DNA from: Vitis vinifera
Lineage: Eukaryota; Streptophyta; Magnoliopsida; Vitales; Vitaceae
Assembly (NCBI RefSeq): GCF_030704535.1
Contig: NC_081813.1
Location: 652,501-716,500, forward strand
Reading direction: 5' to 3'
DNA length: 64,000 bases
The notes under the pieces are model-generated. The model did no database searches. It was not told where the DNA came from and saw only the letters and a program-made list of their open reading frames with translations. Shown here in pieces: positions 48,851 through 60,500 of the stretch. How positions within the stretch are numbered: position 1 is the stretch's first letter; each line of letters opens with the position of its first letter. Position numbers and translations under genes: made by a program.

Positions 48851-50432
48851 AGATTGGTTTGACAATATTTCTACTAGTAATAATTTTAATAAAAATATTT
48901 TCTTTAAAAGTGTTTTTGAAATAATGATTTATCAAGCTAATTTTTATAAACTATTATAAGTGATTTTTTATTTTTTATTTTAAGATTTAATAAGTGCCTG
49001 ATTTTTCTTGGTTTTTTTTTTAAAAATAGCTCTAAAATAAATGAGCTTGGCAATTTCAAATGGACCTCAAAAGGTAAAAAGGTTGTTGAAACATGAAAAA
49101 GGTGGTTGTTGAAAAGGGTGGATGACCAATACCAGTGGGCTTTCATCAGCACCTTGTCTATTGATTACATAAGCATATCGTGGTTTAATGGCCACCCTTC
49201 CTTTCCATTCGGGTAAATTTCCATTCCTCAAAAAGCCTGGCTTTGTAAGGAACAAAGCTCTTCCAACGCTTAAAAAATAAATGCTGACATGGTTATTTTT
49301 TATGGTGTGTCAAACTGTTCCATTTTCATCGTGCATAACCTACTAGAAAAGGTAAAATGGAGAACAAGTTGTCGCCAGCCATGGTGTCGAAGATTATTGG
49401 CTATACGCAAATATAACTTGTCCAATAAATCAAAGTGTATAAGCATGACGGTGATGTTTTGTGAATTGTGCGAGAGAAGACAAATAATTGAAATCGTGAA
49501 TGACACAAAGTCCTACTTGATTAACTTTCCCTATTGTTTTTTCCAGTCAATAGAAACTCAGAAGTGGACCATTGGAAAGTAAAAGTCTAAAAGATGGAAG
49601 TATTCGTCATATGCTAACGTGGAGTGAGGAGCTCCTACACTACAAAAAATTCCAAAGTTGAGAATCCAGCTTGTATGTAATAAGTAATAACATCCTCTGG
49701 AAATATGAACTGTCCACCAAAAAGTGTCAATGAGTTGGAAAGACAAAATAATGATGCGAATCCCCAATATGTAACGCTTTCTAGGAGCAAGTTGCTGGCC
49801 CAATACTAAAAAGTAAATACTCCTCTCTTAAATTTTAAGACTTGATTCAAAAGTCCATTTAAAAAAGTCTTATTTGTAACCAAACACTTCAATATGACTA
49901 ATTCTCTAGGAAGAACTATTAGATCCTCATTCCAATTTTACTTACAAGATCACATCCCATATTTTCATCTTCTTTTAACCAACACTGCTCAGAGGTTCTA
50001 CAGGCCAAGCTGCGATCTGTAACAACAAAATTGGTTAGCTGTGCCCTGGCATATTTCTCAATAGTGCAAATAACTACATTTGATAAATCTCCAATGAATC
50101 TTTATTAACACAAGACCTCATACCGTCCCGGAAAACAATTAAAAATAAATAGTAGAGCGAAGTTTATATTGAACAGAAAAGAACAAGGTGAAGCTCTGGT
50201 TTGTGTGTGAATCTATTACTGAGCACTGTAAAATCCAACAAATATATAGTGGGGGAAAACTGGAAAGAGTACAAGATCTAAATGGACATTCGCTCTATGA
50301 CTAGTCTTATAAATTTTTTGATGCAAGGTTGAGGAGAGAGCAGCTGGAGGATTGTTACAAGGATAACTGAGGGAATACAATTTAAGGAAATGGAGGGAAC
50401 CTGTTTGAAATTTGGCGTGGTTGTGTTTCACC
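48851..50432. other. Spacer downstream of the LUSTR gene
   Basis: No gene recognised. Overlapping frames at 48937-49803 on both strands are of mixed composition without motifs. The right end (from about 50200) probably holds the 3' UTR of the minus-strand LUSTR gene. Confidence 0.45.
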
Positions 50433-53400
50433 TTATTCTGTCTTCTCTTCTTCCACATCCTCGCTTGGTAGCCCATTACCACCATGCAAAGATCTGGCCT
50501 CTGGCCCCCCTCGAATGTCTTTCATAGGCATTGGGGATGGCTTTATAAGTGTCAAAGTATCATCCTTGTCGAACTCTTCACTCCCATCATCGGAGTAGGC
50601 ATACCTGCAAAACATAAAAATATTTGGACAAGGGTAAAAGAATTGAGCAATGATCAAATAGGAGTTGAAAAGATGTTTGTGGATCAAAAAGGGCAGTAAT
50701 TGTAAAACCATAAATCCTTCAGGGGAACTTTTGTCCCTCAAAGTGTGCTAATGTAACTAACAGTTGCCCCATTACTTGAAAATTTGCCATTTGTCTTATC
50801 AATTAATAATATTTTACAAGCTTATTCATAGAAATAGCAGTGAAAATTGAAACTCACCTCAAATATAAAGAAGTTTTAGGATCTGAGCTTGCTTATCCTT
50901 TACCAGGTTTTGTTTCCAACATGAATAAGTAGGTAAAGAAAATCACTCTTTCCAACATCTCAAATTGTTGTAGAAAAAAAACAAAAAGATAGAAAAAAAC
51001 AACCTTCATGAAAAGTCAAAGTTGAACTAAAACTAGGAAAGAAAAAAAAAGAACTCATTTTGATTTATACAAATATCAAAAGGGCATTTTCATATTAACT
51101 AGTGTTACAAGAACAGCAGGAATAAGGGAGTTTAATGAAAAAGAAATAATGAGATTAATAATAGCAGATATTTTGGTTCGAGAGTGATTTCTACAATGCC
51201 ATTATGATGGGCATGATAATGGTATACTATTGATGACCAATGATGGTAGCAGCACTTGAACATCGCAATTCGATGGTAGGCATGGTGACAGGTGTGCTTT
51301 GAGAAAATGTCATGAGGCTAGTGATGATTTCCATCCTGTGTACTGGTGGTACTGACACGTGATCCTATTGATGTGATAGTGGTGACTGCTGAGTGCTGAC
51401 CCTAACAACAATTTGAGGACAGTCAAGGGTTTAGTAATGATGGTCATCATCATACAGCATATGACAACCTAATCTTCCAAGAAACTTCCAAAGACCCCGT
51501 AAGGCAACATTTTCGAAAAACAGTTCTCTTCATTTATTCTCCATAAAGTCGATATTTAATACAATAGTGTTTAAAATATTCATCATCTTTCATTTTTCTT
51601 CAGCTGAAAAACACTTAAATTTATTTTCAGCCAAAAGTCTATTCAAATGTGTTTTCTAATTTTAATAATCATTTTTTATTTTTAAAAATAGAAAACTGTT
51701 TTACAAAACATTTACCAAACAAGCCTAAATTTTGACCTGATCTAATGGTTAAATGAGTATTTATTTTGAAAACAGGCTAATTTTTAGAGCAAATTTAAAA
51801 AGTTTTTGGTATTTCTTGTAAAATATTCTCAAAAACAACTGAAAACACAAAATATAGGTTAAAAACTTTTACTCGTAAGGGTTCAGGGCTTTCACACAAA
51901 ACAGACCAAGAAAACTTATTTTCACATTTAAGTTCCCAAATAGCATTTTGTTCTTGGGAATAATCGAAAACTATTCTCAAAAACTTATTTTTTTTATAAG
52001 CATTTTAAAAAATGTTACCAAATAGGCCCTTGATTTTCTGAAACTCATCTGTCTTCTGGTTTTGTTCTCCCTTAAAAAGGCAGCCACACACACCAAACCT
52101 CGCTACCAAGAAAGATATGATATAAGGCAGGCTCCAAAACTGGCATCCAAATCAAGCATACTATTTGGTGTTATATTGGACCAAACTACACCATTGATAT
52201 GTGTTTGAGCTGATCTTAAACAAGACTCTTAAGTAGTAACCCCCATCTGGGGTTTAGGGACTAACAGTTATGAAGTTCTGGTCCACGTGACCCTGACGTA
52301 GTCTCTTAGCAAAGGCATCGGTATGATTCAATCTTTTGTCCCTATTTCATTGCATTTTACCATTACTATGTTAACCAACTTTCTTCTAGCTTATATTGGC
52401 ACTTACCAAGTACAAAAGGTCATACAAGAGCAGAAGAGTTGAAAGTGTGACAAATATCATCTAGCCTCAGCCCACCCAAACATGCTCTTTATAAAGCACT
52501 ACAAGTTGGGGAAGGATAGTGGGTTGCAACCTTTAAGATTGATGCTAATGATATTGGAATCTCAATGTCAGCCATGGGAGTGGAGACCGCAATAGAACAA
52601 GGTTTCCATGGTCAAACAAATGGTCCTAATCCAAAGAACAACCCATTGCCCTGTCAAATTTGTTTCTAGACAACAATACCCATGAGATTCTGACCCTGCA
52701 TTTAATTGTGCCACTGTTCCCTAAATATTCCCCAAATTTGTCTATGTACACATTGGGTATTCTTAATATCCACACAAAAAAACCTTATCCCAAGTTCTGA
52801 CTATTAGAAGGCACTTTGAACTTTTGTAAGAACATGGAAAATAACATCATATAACCATGGGAGAAAGAGGAAGACAAAAGAAAGGAGCCAAGCTTGTTAC
52901 CTTGTTGAGTTTTGAGACGGTGCCCAAAGAGCACAGATGACACATAGGAGAGAAAAAGAAAGGACTTGCCAGAAGGCAGGGATGATCCATGCATTCTGCC
53001 ACTGCTCATTGTACACATCACTTGACTTGAAATACAACTGCATGCACAAATAAAATTTGTTAGAGTGACTGCATTACTAAAACAGGGAGCAGAAAAGGTG
53101 CAGATAGGAGGGGGCATATTTAAAGAAGTGAAGGCTATGTTTGGTTCTTAGAAAATTAGAGAGAAAATGCAAGGGAAAGAAAATAGAAAGGAAAAGTAGA
53201 AATAAAGAAAAAAGTGAGAGAAAATAAAAAATAAATTTAAAATCAATAAATTATTTTTATAGCCTACTTCAAACTCATTTCGCTTATTTTAACTCTTTGA
53301 TATAAACATTAAATAATTTAAAAATACATATGTTACTAACTAATTTTAATTTATATTTGATTTTCTTTGGTATTTTCCATAATTCAACCAAGTATGAGAA

Positions 53401-56350
53401 AATTATTTTTATTAGCATTTTTTTCTTTCCATAGTCCTTTCTAAGAACCAAACATAACCTAAGTTTTTCTCATCCACATTTTCCCAGAAAATTTGATCCA
53501 ACCCCTCCTGAAATGTCATAGTTTCCAGATGGAAGACAATCTTATCAAAACATGATCAAATAAAAAGAACAATTCCATATGGCTCCTATATGCAAATTTA
53601 ACAAAGATGTTCACTATGGTGAGTCTTAACACCCATATTTATCTCTGAAGGCTTATTTTTTAAATATCCATTCATATTATTCTCCCAGCACTTTCTGAGT
53701 CACAATAATAAAAATTTAGCCAAGAAATCAACCAAAAAGAAAAAATAGTAAAAAATCCCAGTATGAAAAATGTAGTCAACACCACTGGATACTTTGTGAT
53801 TCTTTTTGTTCTTGATGCTGTTCATCGTTTAAATTTTAAATCTAAACATAAAACAGAAACTAAATGGACTACCCTTACTTTCCACACAAAGATTACCTCA
53901 TAGCATATCCAACCCACAGATACTATAACAGCCACTGCCATAGCATTTGTAAATTTCCTGTAAATATCAAGTTTTGCCATCATCCGTTTAACCTGTCCAA
54001 TATCATTTGTATCAAGTTCACTGAGAACAATAATTATCTTATCACTGAAGAAACAAAATGAAAATTCTTTTTCATTTTAAGAGAAAAGGAAAAATAATGC
54101 AAACTAAATATCCTTGCAAATGTAGAGCAAGTACCTGAAGTTTAGTTAGAGTAGCTGAAAGGGAAGTAAATATCCACAGAATGAAAAAAGCATCCAAGAT
54201 TGCTACAGGGAGAACCAAGAATAGTCTTGCCTTTCCTGAAAGATCACTGACAGCACCAACATTTTCTACCAGTTCAAGCACTTCAGATGCCATAAAAAAG
54301 GTCACTCCAAGCATAACCACCTTAGATGTGAGACCGCCTAGAGTAGGTCTTACAACACCATAGCCCATTGAAACCATCAGGATGATCAAACGGGCAACTG
54401 TGCGTTTAACAGTGCCAAAGGTGACAGCCCATATGGTAGTCGCAGTTGGTCTGACACCAGTCTTGTTGAATTGAGCATAGTCAAAATACCAAAAGGCCAT
54501 CTCAAACATGCCTAGTGTTATCACTAGTGTTACACAGTTCTGCAATGGAAGGACCTCTCTCCAGAATCTTGCATTCTGAGAGAACCAAAAGATTCCAAGA
54601 ATCACAAAAGCAAGCGACATGATCCCATAGAAGTTCATAAGGGGTGCCATTCTTCCAGGGAGATAACCAGTGGGATTTTTCCATATGGTTTTTCCCTCTA
54701 AGACCACCTCCTTGAGTTTTGGATCACAATGAATGAAATACAAGTTATACATCCCAGTTTTCGTTATCTCCATGGATTTTACTTGCAATCTTGCAACTAG
54801 CTTATCCTCACTGAACGAGACCCCAAATACTTGGGGCCAGTCTGGATTCTTAGCGGAAGGGCGGTGAATGATTTCCCCTTGTGTACACACACCCAGTTTT
54901 GCAAGATCTGCTGTGCAACAAATAGCCCTTTGACCCCCATAAGCTGAACCCCCGATTGTCTCTCTATCATCCACTTCAAAAACAACGGCTTGAATCAACC
55001 CTGAGCTGAAGTTAGAAAACTCCTTGGGCCTCCGGAATTTAATCTTCTCAAAACTGGTTCCAACAACCATATACACCCAGGAAATAGTTCATAATAAGCA
55101 CTGGAAGGAAGCATTTGGAACATAAAATTTTTCCTTTGGACACTAATATAAATAAAGAAAATGCCAAATATGGCCACTAATATTCAAGCTAGTTTTATTA
55201 TAATATATCAAATCTGTTGCTTCCACTCGTACAAATGGGAGACGTATCCATGCAACATGTCAGATTCCATCACTCCTATGGTGTTTGTCTGTGATACTCC
55301 AATCCATTAGCAGCAGAAAATTCACATTTAATGTTCTCCTAAGAAAATTTCATATCAACAAAAAACTGGACATCTGGATCCAATTTATTTCAGTAAAGTC
55401 TTATACAGAAAATTAACCATTATCAAGCTCACTTATACTTCATTTCTAATTGTGACAAAAATATTCACTAAAATATGCAAAACCATAAAAATACTGGATA
55501 AATATTTGTTACTACTGATTGAATCAATAAATGTTTTCTTCTACTTCTTTAGAAATGTTTTTGTTGCTCCACGCAATTTAATTTATCTCACTTTATTTTA
55601 TGGTCACCATCACTGCATCACATCCCATAGAGAAAAATCACAAAATTATAGGCATTGTGAAAAAAATGAAGTAAAGAATAACTGGAGGTGCAGCGTTGTT
55701 GCCAGTTGCTACCATTTATGCTGTTAAATCACCTTGTCATTGACCTACATTTTAAGATACAGATGCGCAAAAATGAAAATGCAAAATTTAAGAAAACTTG
55801 CTTGATTATTATACAAGAAGTGCCTCCAAATAAACATAAAAAAATAACAAAATGAATTGGAATCAGTGAAATTCACACAGCCAATTCCCCTAAATCGTTC
55901 AGAAAATCAAACAAAGCAGCTTCGATTTTCAATCAGATCTCCACAAACTACACTCCAATGTAGCCAGAAAAAACACAGACAATCACCAGAGACACGTAAA
56001 ATCCCCGAATTCGTGTTCCACACATAACAATCAACACCAACTTTCCATGAAAGTGCAAGAGATCGCAACGGAAACAGAAAAAACGAGAGAAATCAAAGTA
56101 ACATACAAAAATTACAGAAAAAATAAAACAAATTCACTCACCGTATAAAAGCATCTCCATTCGCAACTGCCGCAGTAGTGTTGTGAGTCGGGTGAGAGGA
56201 ATAGATTCCTTCGCTCCCTCCATGGACGACGAACGCGTTTCCCTTGCCGACAAATCGCACGCCGGCGTATTCGTGAACTGAAGCTTCAACACAGAGAAGC
56301 CAAACAAAGAGGAGGAGAGGCAAAGCTGAGAGAAGCTCCAGCTTCGACAT
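50433..56350 (-). CDS. GPR107/LUSTR-family seven-transmembrane protein, 5 exons, 510 aa
   Basis: Exons in transcript order: 56350-56142, 55053-54135, 53992-53897, 53037-52901 and 50604-50433 (1533 nt, all GT..AG, no internal stop). A signal peptide (about 1-23, LLSALPLLLFVWLLC) leads into a luminal domain with Cys pairs (CCTADL near 115, VCTQG near 126) and the family signature ITKTGMYNLYFIHCDPKLK (about 166-184). Seven hydrophobic segments follow from about residue 209 (FYGIMSLAFVILGIFWF) to about 450, with LEEDxx-like acidic C-terminal tail rich in Asp/Glu (YSDDGSEEFDKDD). This is the Lung_7-TM_R family; animal GPR107/108 act at the Golgi and in retrograde traffic, and Arabidopsis relatives were listed as candidate GPCRs (CAND6/7). 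Role here is inferred. Intron 4 (2.3 kb) contains MITE-like sequence. An alternative acceptor ending at 55101 would add 47 nt and break the frame. Confidence 0.92.
51490..52031. mobile_element. Two adjacent MITE-like segments in LUSTR intron 4
   Basis: The first (about 51490-51727) has the end accccgtaaggcaacatttt inverted at aaaacatttaccaaacaagc. The second (about 51765-52031) ends in ttaccaaataggccctt, a similar terminal sequence, with a weaker left end. Target duplications are not clear. Confidence 0.4.
53133..53459. mobile_element. Tourist-like MITE in LUSTR intron 3
   Basis: The left end ggctatgtttggttcttaga is inverted at the right end tctaagaaccaaacataacc. The flanking triplets are GAA and TAA, so one base of the expected TAA duplication has changed. 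The element is 327 bp, non-coding, and begins 95 bp upstream (in transcript sense) of exon 4. Confidence 0.75.
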
Positions 56351-56530
56351 TGTCGCAGAAACGAAAACAAGACGAAAGACGAAGAAGAAGCTTCCCGAAC
56401 AACCCTGAAACCCTAGCCTTCAATAGAGATCTGGTGATGTGATCGTGAAGGAAAGAGAGAGCTGTAGCAAGAAGGAACTAAGTTGAGATCTTGAGCTAGA
56501 GGGTTTTGGGTTAGATTTTAACCATGGTTA

Positions 56531-56542
56531 AGGCTTTATATG
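56531..56542 (-). promoter_or_regulatory. Candidate TATA box of the LUSTR gene
   Basis: On the minus strand this reads ccatataaagcc, about 180 bp before the start codon. It would give a leader of roughly 150 nt. A second A/T stretch (ctataaataaa, about 56550-56560) is an alternative. Confidence 0.4.
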
Positions 56543-56579
56543 GTTTATAATTTATTTATAGAATAAGAAATGATAGGGT

Positions 56580-57250
56580 ACGCGCGAGCAGACAACGGTC
56601 CACGCAATCAACGGTGGAAAGGGTTTTGAGCGAGTGATTGGACGGTGGATTGTTCTTCTTCTTTGACTAAAAGTCAGAGGTGTCGGTGTGGGATTCAGAA
56701 ATGACACACGACTGTATCCATCGTCTGCACGAAAAGAAGAAAAAGTTATTATTACTGGCGTGTGTTGTGGGATTGAATTCACATTTGAAAATCATATTTT
56801 CAAAAAAATTATTAAAAATAAAAATATTAATTACAAGTCTAATATAATCAAAAAGTAAGAACCTTTAATTTATTTCTTATCCTTATTTCTTTTAACATTT
56901 CAATAATAAAATTCTAAATAAATAATAATTTAACCTTCAATTTACACTGAACCTAATATTATTCTAAACCCAAATCCGAGCCTAACCCATTCAAGACTTA
57001 CCCACCTCAACCCGGTGTTCGGGTTGTACGGGTCAACTCACCCAAGCTGCAACCCAACTCCAGGTCACTGTGGATCAAATCATTTTCAAAGGAAGTTTGG
57101 ACGTTACAAGGGAATGGAGAGAAGCCTTAGATTCTAATTGTGAGGAGAGTCCAATTCCACACAATATTCAGAAGAAGTCTTGTAAATTTTTCATGAATGG
57201 AGAATCAAATGTCCTCCCTCTGCAAAATAGAGAAAGGAGGAACACAAACA
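56580..57250. other. Spacer between the LUSTR promoter and LSM1 3' end
   Basis: Upstream region of LUSTR followed by unique sequence. A pyrimidine/'caaccc'-rich stretch at about 57001-57060 has no coding meaning. The frame at 57070-57255 is probably chance and overlaps the likely LSM1 3' flank. Confidence 0.4.
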
Positions 57251-57578
57251 TCTGAGCTACATCACGCAAAACCAACCACAGATTTTCAGATCAATTGGTT
57301 TGATTTCAGATGCCACAAATACGAGGATAAGCACTAATTTGGCATTTGTAAAACACCAAAAGAAGAATTTGGAACATCCTCTTCTCATCTGTGTCAAATA
57401 AATTCTTTGAAAATGTTACAGAAATGATATGTTGAGAGAGAAAGACGAGAAAACAAGAGATCGTCGTCCATCCAGCCATCCTTGTGTCTTCCCAGCACCA
57501 ACCCAACCGCGATAATATTTGCGGACGTGACATTAACTTGAAGAAAAATGGTGGGACTGGATGTCATACTGATGTACA

Positions 57579-60500
57579 TCAATCCAAATCGAGGAACTCC
57601 ATTCTTTTCCTCATGGTGCCTTTAAGATCTGACGCCTCCCTTTCTGCTTTCTGTGCCTGCAGAGATTGCAATGATTCACGGTGATTTCACAGAAAACACG
57701 ATCAAGGATTATGCACAGCAGAAGCTCAATCCAAAATTATTGGCAGTCCTTGTGCCAAAGTAAACATATGTAATGGTAGCAAAAGACACCCAAGAGCAAA
57801 ACTAAGTTCAGAAATAAAAGGATAGACTGAAGTAGAAGGCAAAATAAAATGGTAAAAGGAAAATGATGAGATGGCTATATCCCTATTCCTCTCTCTCTCT
57901 CTCTCTAATATTTTGTGGTTTCATCCTTCCTGGGGAGTGGGGAAGATGGCTTCAAATAAAACTTTGCTACTCTGGAAAACTAATACTCTTATCATACTTC
58001 ATGAGATTCCTTCCAGCCAGGGAAAATCGATATCCTGGCATATGTCATAAGTTTCAATTGGCATGAACAAATTCATTGCCCATAACCCAGTATAGATCAA
58101 CAGTTGAAACCATGTTTTAAAACATTGGCTAACAAAGCCAGGGAACTTAAATTCAATAAGAAAGTGACCGTAACATCAAACTAAATATACCTATTATGAT
58201 TTCTCATGAGAATTTGTATATTTTTGGCTCTCCATGCACAAATATAAATAACTGATAAAAAAAACATTCTATATAGGATATAAAATTCTAAAAGTTATGT
58301 CCACCCACCTTTTTTTCACATCTTTATTTAGGTAAATCTAAGACAAATATTTAAGATAGTACTAAATCCCAGAAATGCAAGATTGGTTCTCAATCAATGG
58401 CCCACAGTATTACATGCAACACATTGTTCCATATCAACATCATCTCAATTCCTAAGAAAATTATGGGCAAACTGGTGTATAAAGATTTAATTGGAGACAA
58501 TCAAATTATCATTGGAAAATTTATAGAAGGAAATTATGTTTGCAGGAAGAATTGGCCCACTTCACAAGCAAATGATGATGCACCACACTTTGCAATATTG
58601 TCGTCACCCAGAAGACCACTAAATATATTCATTAAGAGACATCAAAGTAGTAGCAGTTACCCTTTTAATCTCTGCTGCTGAAACTCGAGTCATATGTGGG
58701 GGAAGTTCCTCCTTCTCCAAGTCCTAACCAACCAGAGGGAAAAACTTGAGAAGACACAACAGGTTGATTAACATAAATAACCACATAAGTCAAGTGCAAA
58801 AGACAAGATATCATACCAGCTCGCCAATCAAAACAACATTCTCCCCTCGAATTACATATAAACCTAAAGGGATGTCACAATAAAGATCACCGACAATTAC
58901 TCGCTCACATGCACCCTCAAGAACGGCATTTGCTGTGATAAGAGTATAGAAATTTCATCAGTCATTGAAGTATCAAAATTAGCTGTCGAACCTGAATTAG
59001 CAGTGAGAAACAATAACAAAGTACCAAATTGATCAAAGGAGCGAAGTATTCCCAAAAGCTTTCGATTATCTCGCAGCAGTACAAGAAGTTTCTCTGCAAA
59101 ATAAACAAAAGCTTAAGAACCAGTACAAATGGAAAGCCTCACAATTCGGAGCCACTATGCATCCACATTCCACACAAAATATGTAAGATTTAAGAAGTAA
59201 GATTTGACACACGTTCCTGAAAAGGGGTATCATAGCAGTTGCTTGAGATATATGATATAAGTGAATAACAAAAAGTTTACATAAAAGAAACAAAGACACT
59301 AACATGGAATCAATTAATCCATTTTTATGACAGAATAACTTAATTTATTTGTCCACATTTGAAATATTGTCATTGCTTGAGAGAAAAAAGGTTCCTAAAA
59401 ACCTTGAATTAAACTTGCTAAAAAGCATGATATACATTGAAAACCCAAATCCTACAAGCTTAAGCTTTTAGGAAAATTGGTTGTTTAACATGGTATCAGA
59501 GCTTCATTTGTGGGAGGTCATGTGTTCAAGCTTCCCTACATGTTTGTTTCCCCCATTTGTATGTGTAAGTCTAAAAGGGCTATTTTTTGTTGTTTGCCTA
59601 CGGATCTATGCATCTCTCCACATACAAATATGAGGTCACACGTGAGGGAGGGTGTTAAAAAGCATGATATACATTGTAAACCCAAATCTTACAAGTTTAA
59701 GCTTTTAGGAAAATTGGTAATTTAACAAAACCAAATTAAAAATGGACTCCAAAAAAAAGAAATCCTAGCATCCAATGCACAAACTACAAAGCAAGAAAAC
59801 CCAAATTCATTTTTCTTGCTTGCAAATAGGGGATAATCTTCCCAAGATAAACCTTCATATGGCATTTAGATTGAACAAAAGATGCAAGTTCCTTATATTG
59901 TATGGTAGGTAGTTTTACTATTTTCCATAAAAACTCACAATATAGGATATTGCTCCTAAATTTGATTTATTCCAAGTTGAAAGTCTAATATAAAATTTTT
60001 CAACTAAGCAAAGAACACTTTTTCTAAATCCATGGCATCAAACACATATTTAATATTTCATGTCAAATTCATTTCTCTCTTGAAAAGAAGTGGCCTTCCC
60101 ACGTAAATGACATTGTGATAAGAAGCCGCGCATGTCTAAAGCAACAAAAAGTATTTTTCCTTTAATTGCCACTCAAATTTTGAGTAGTAATTCTCATGAA
60201 ATTCACATCTTTTGAGTGGCAATTATGTCTAAAAGACTCAATTAATATATTGTTGATTTTGCAAAGGTCACTAACATCTTTTGTGAGTTGTGGAGTGATT
60301 TTAAGGGGCAATTGATGTCAAAATGTGCAAAAAGGCTAATGAGTTCATGAGAAGATAGGGAAAATGATGTTGGTGATGGACAAAATGCTTAGATTTGTGT
60401 AAATAGTGAAATTGAGACAAAAATGAATAAGATTGATAAATAGAGGAGGAAATAATCATTTCGCAAAGTCATGCCAAATAAACCAGAGGAGTGAAAGTTG

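Noticed and set aside
49289-49803. Cluster of frames downstream of LUSTR
   Set aside because: The overlapping frames on both strands lack motifs and splice-linked partners; they look like chance open stretches.
55054-55100. Alternative LUSTR exon 2 start at 55100
   Set aside because: It would add 47 nt, break the frame and separate FIR from FEK, whereas the acceptor ending at 55054 joins them cleanly.
59491-59502. tggtatcagagc taken as part of a tRNA gene
   Set aside because: Only the 12 bases matching the initiator tRNA 3' end are present, at the exact place of a retrotransposon primer-binding site; there is no cloverleaf.
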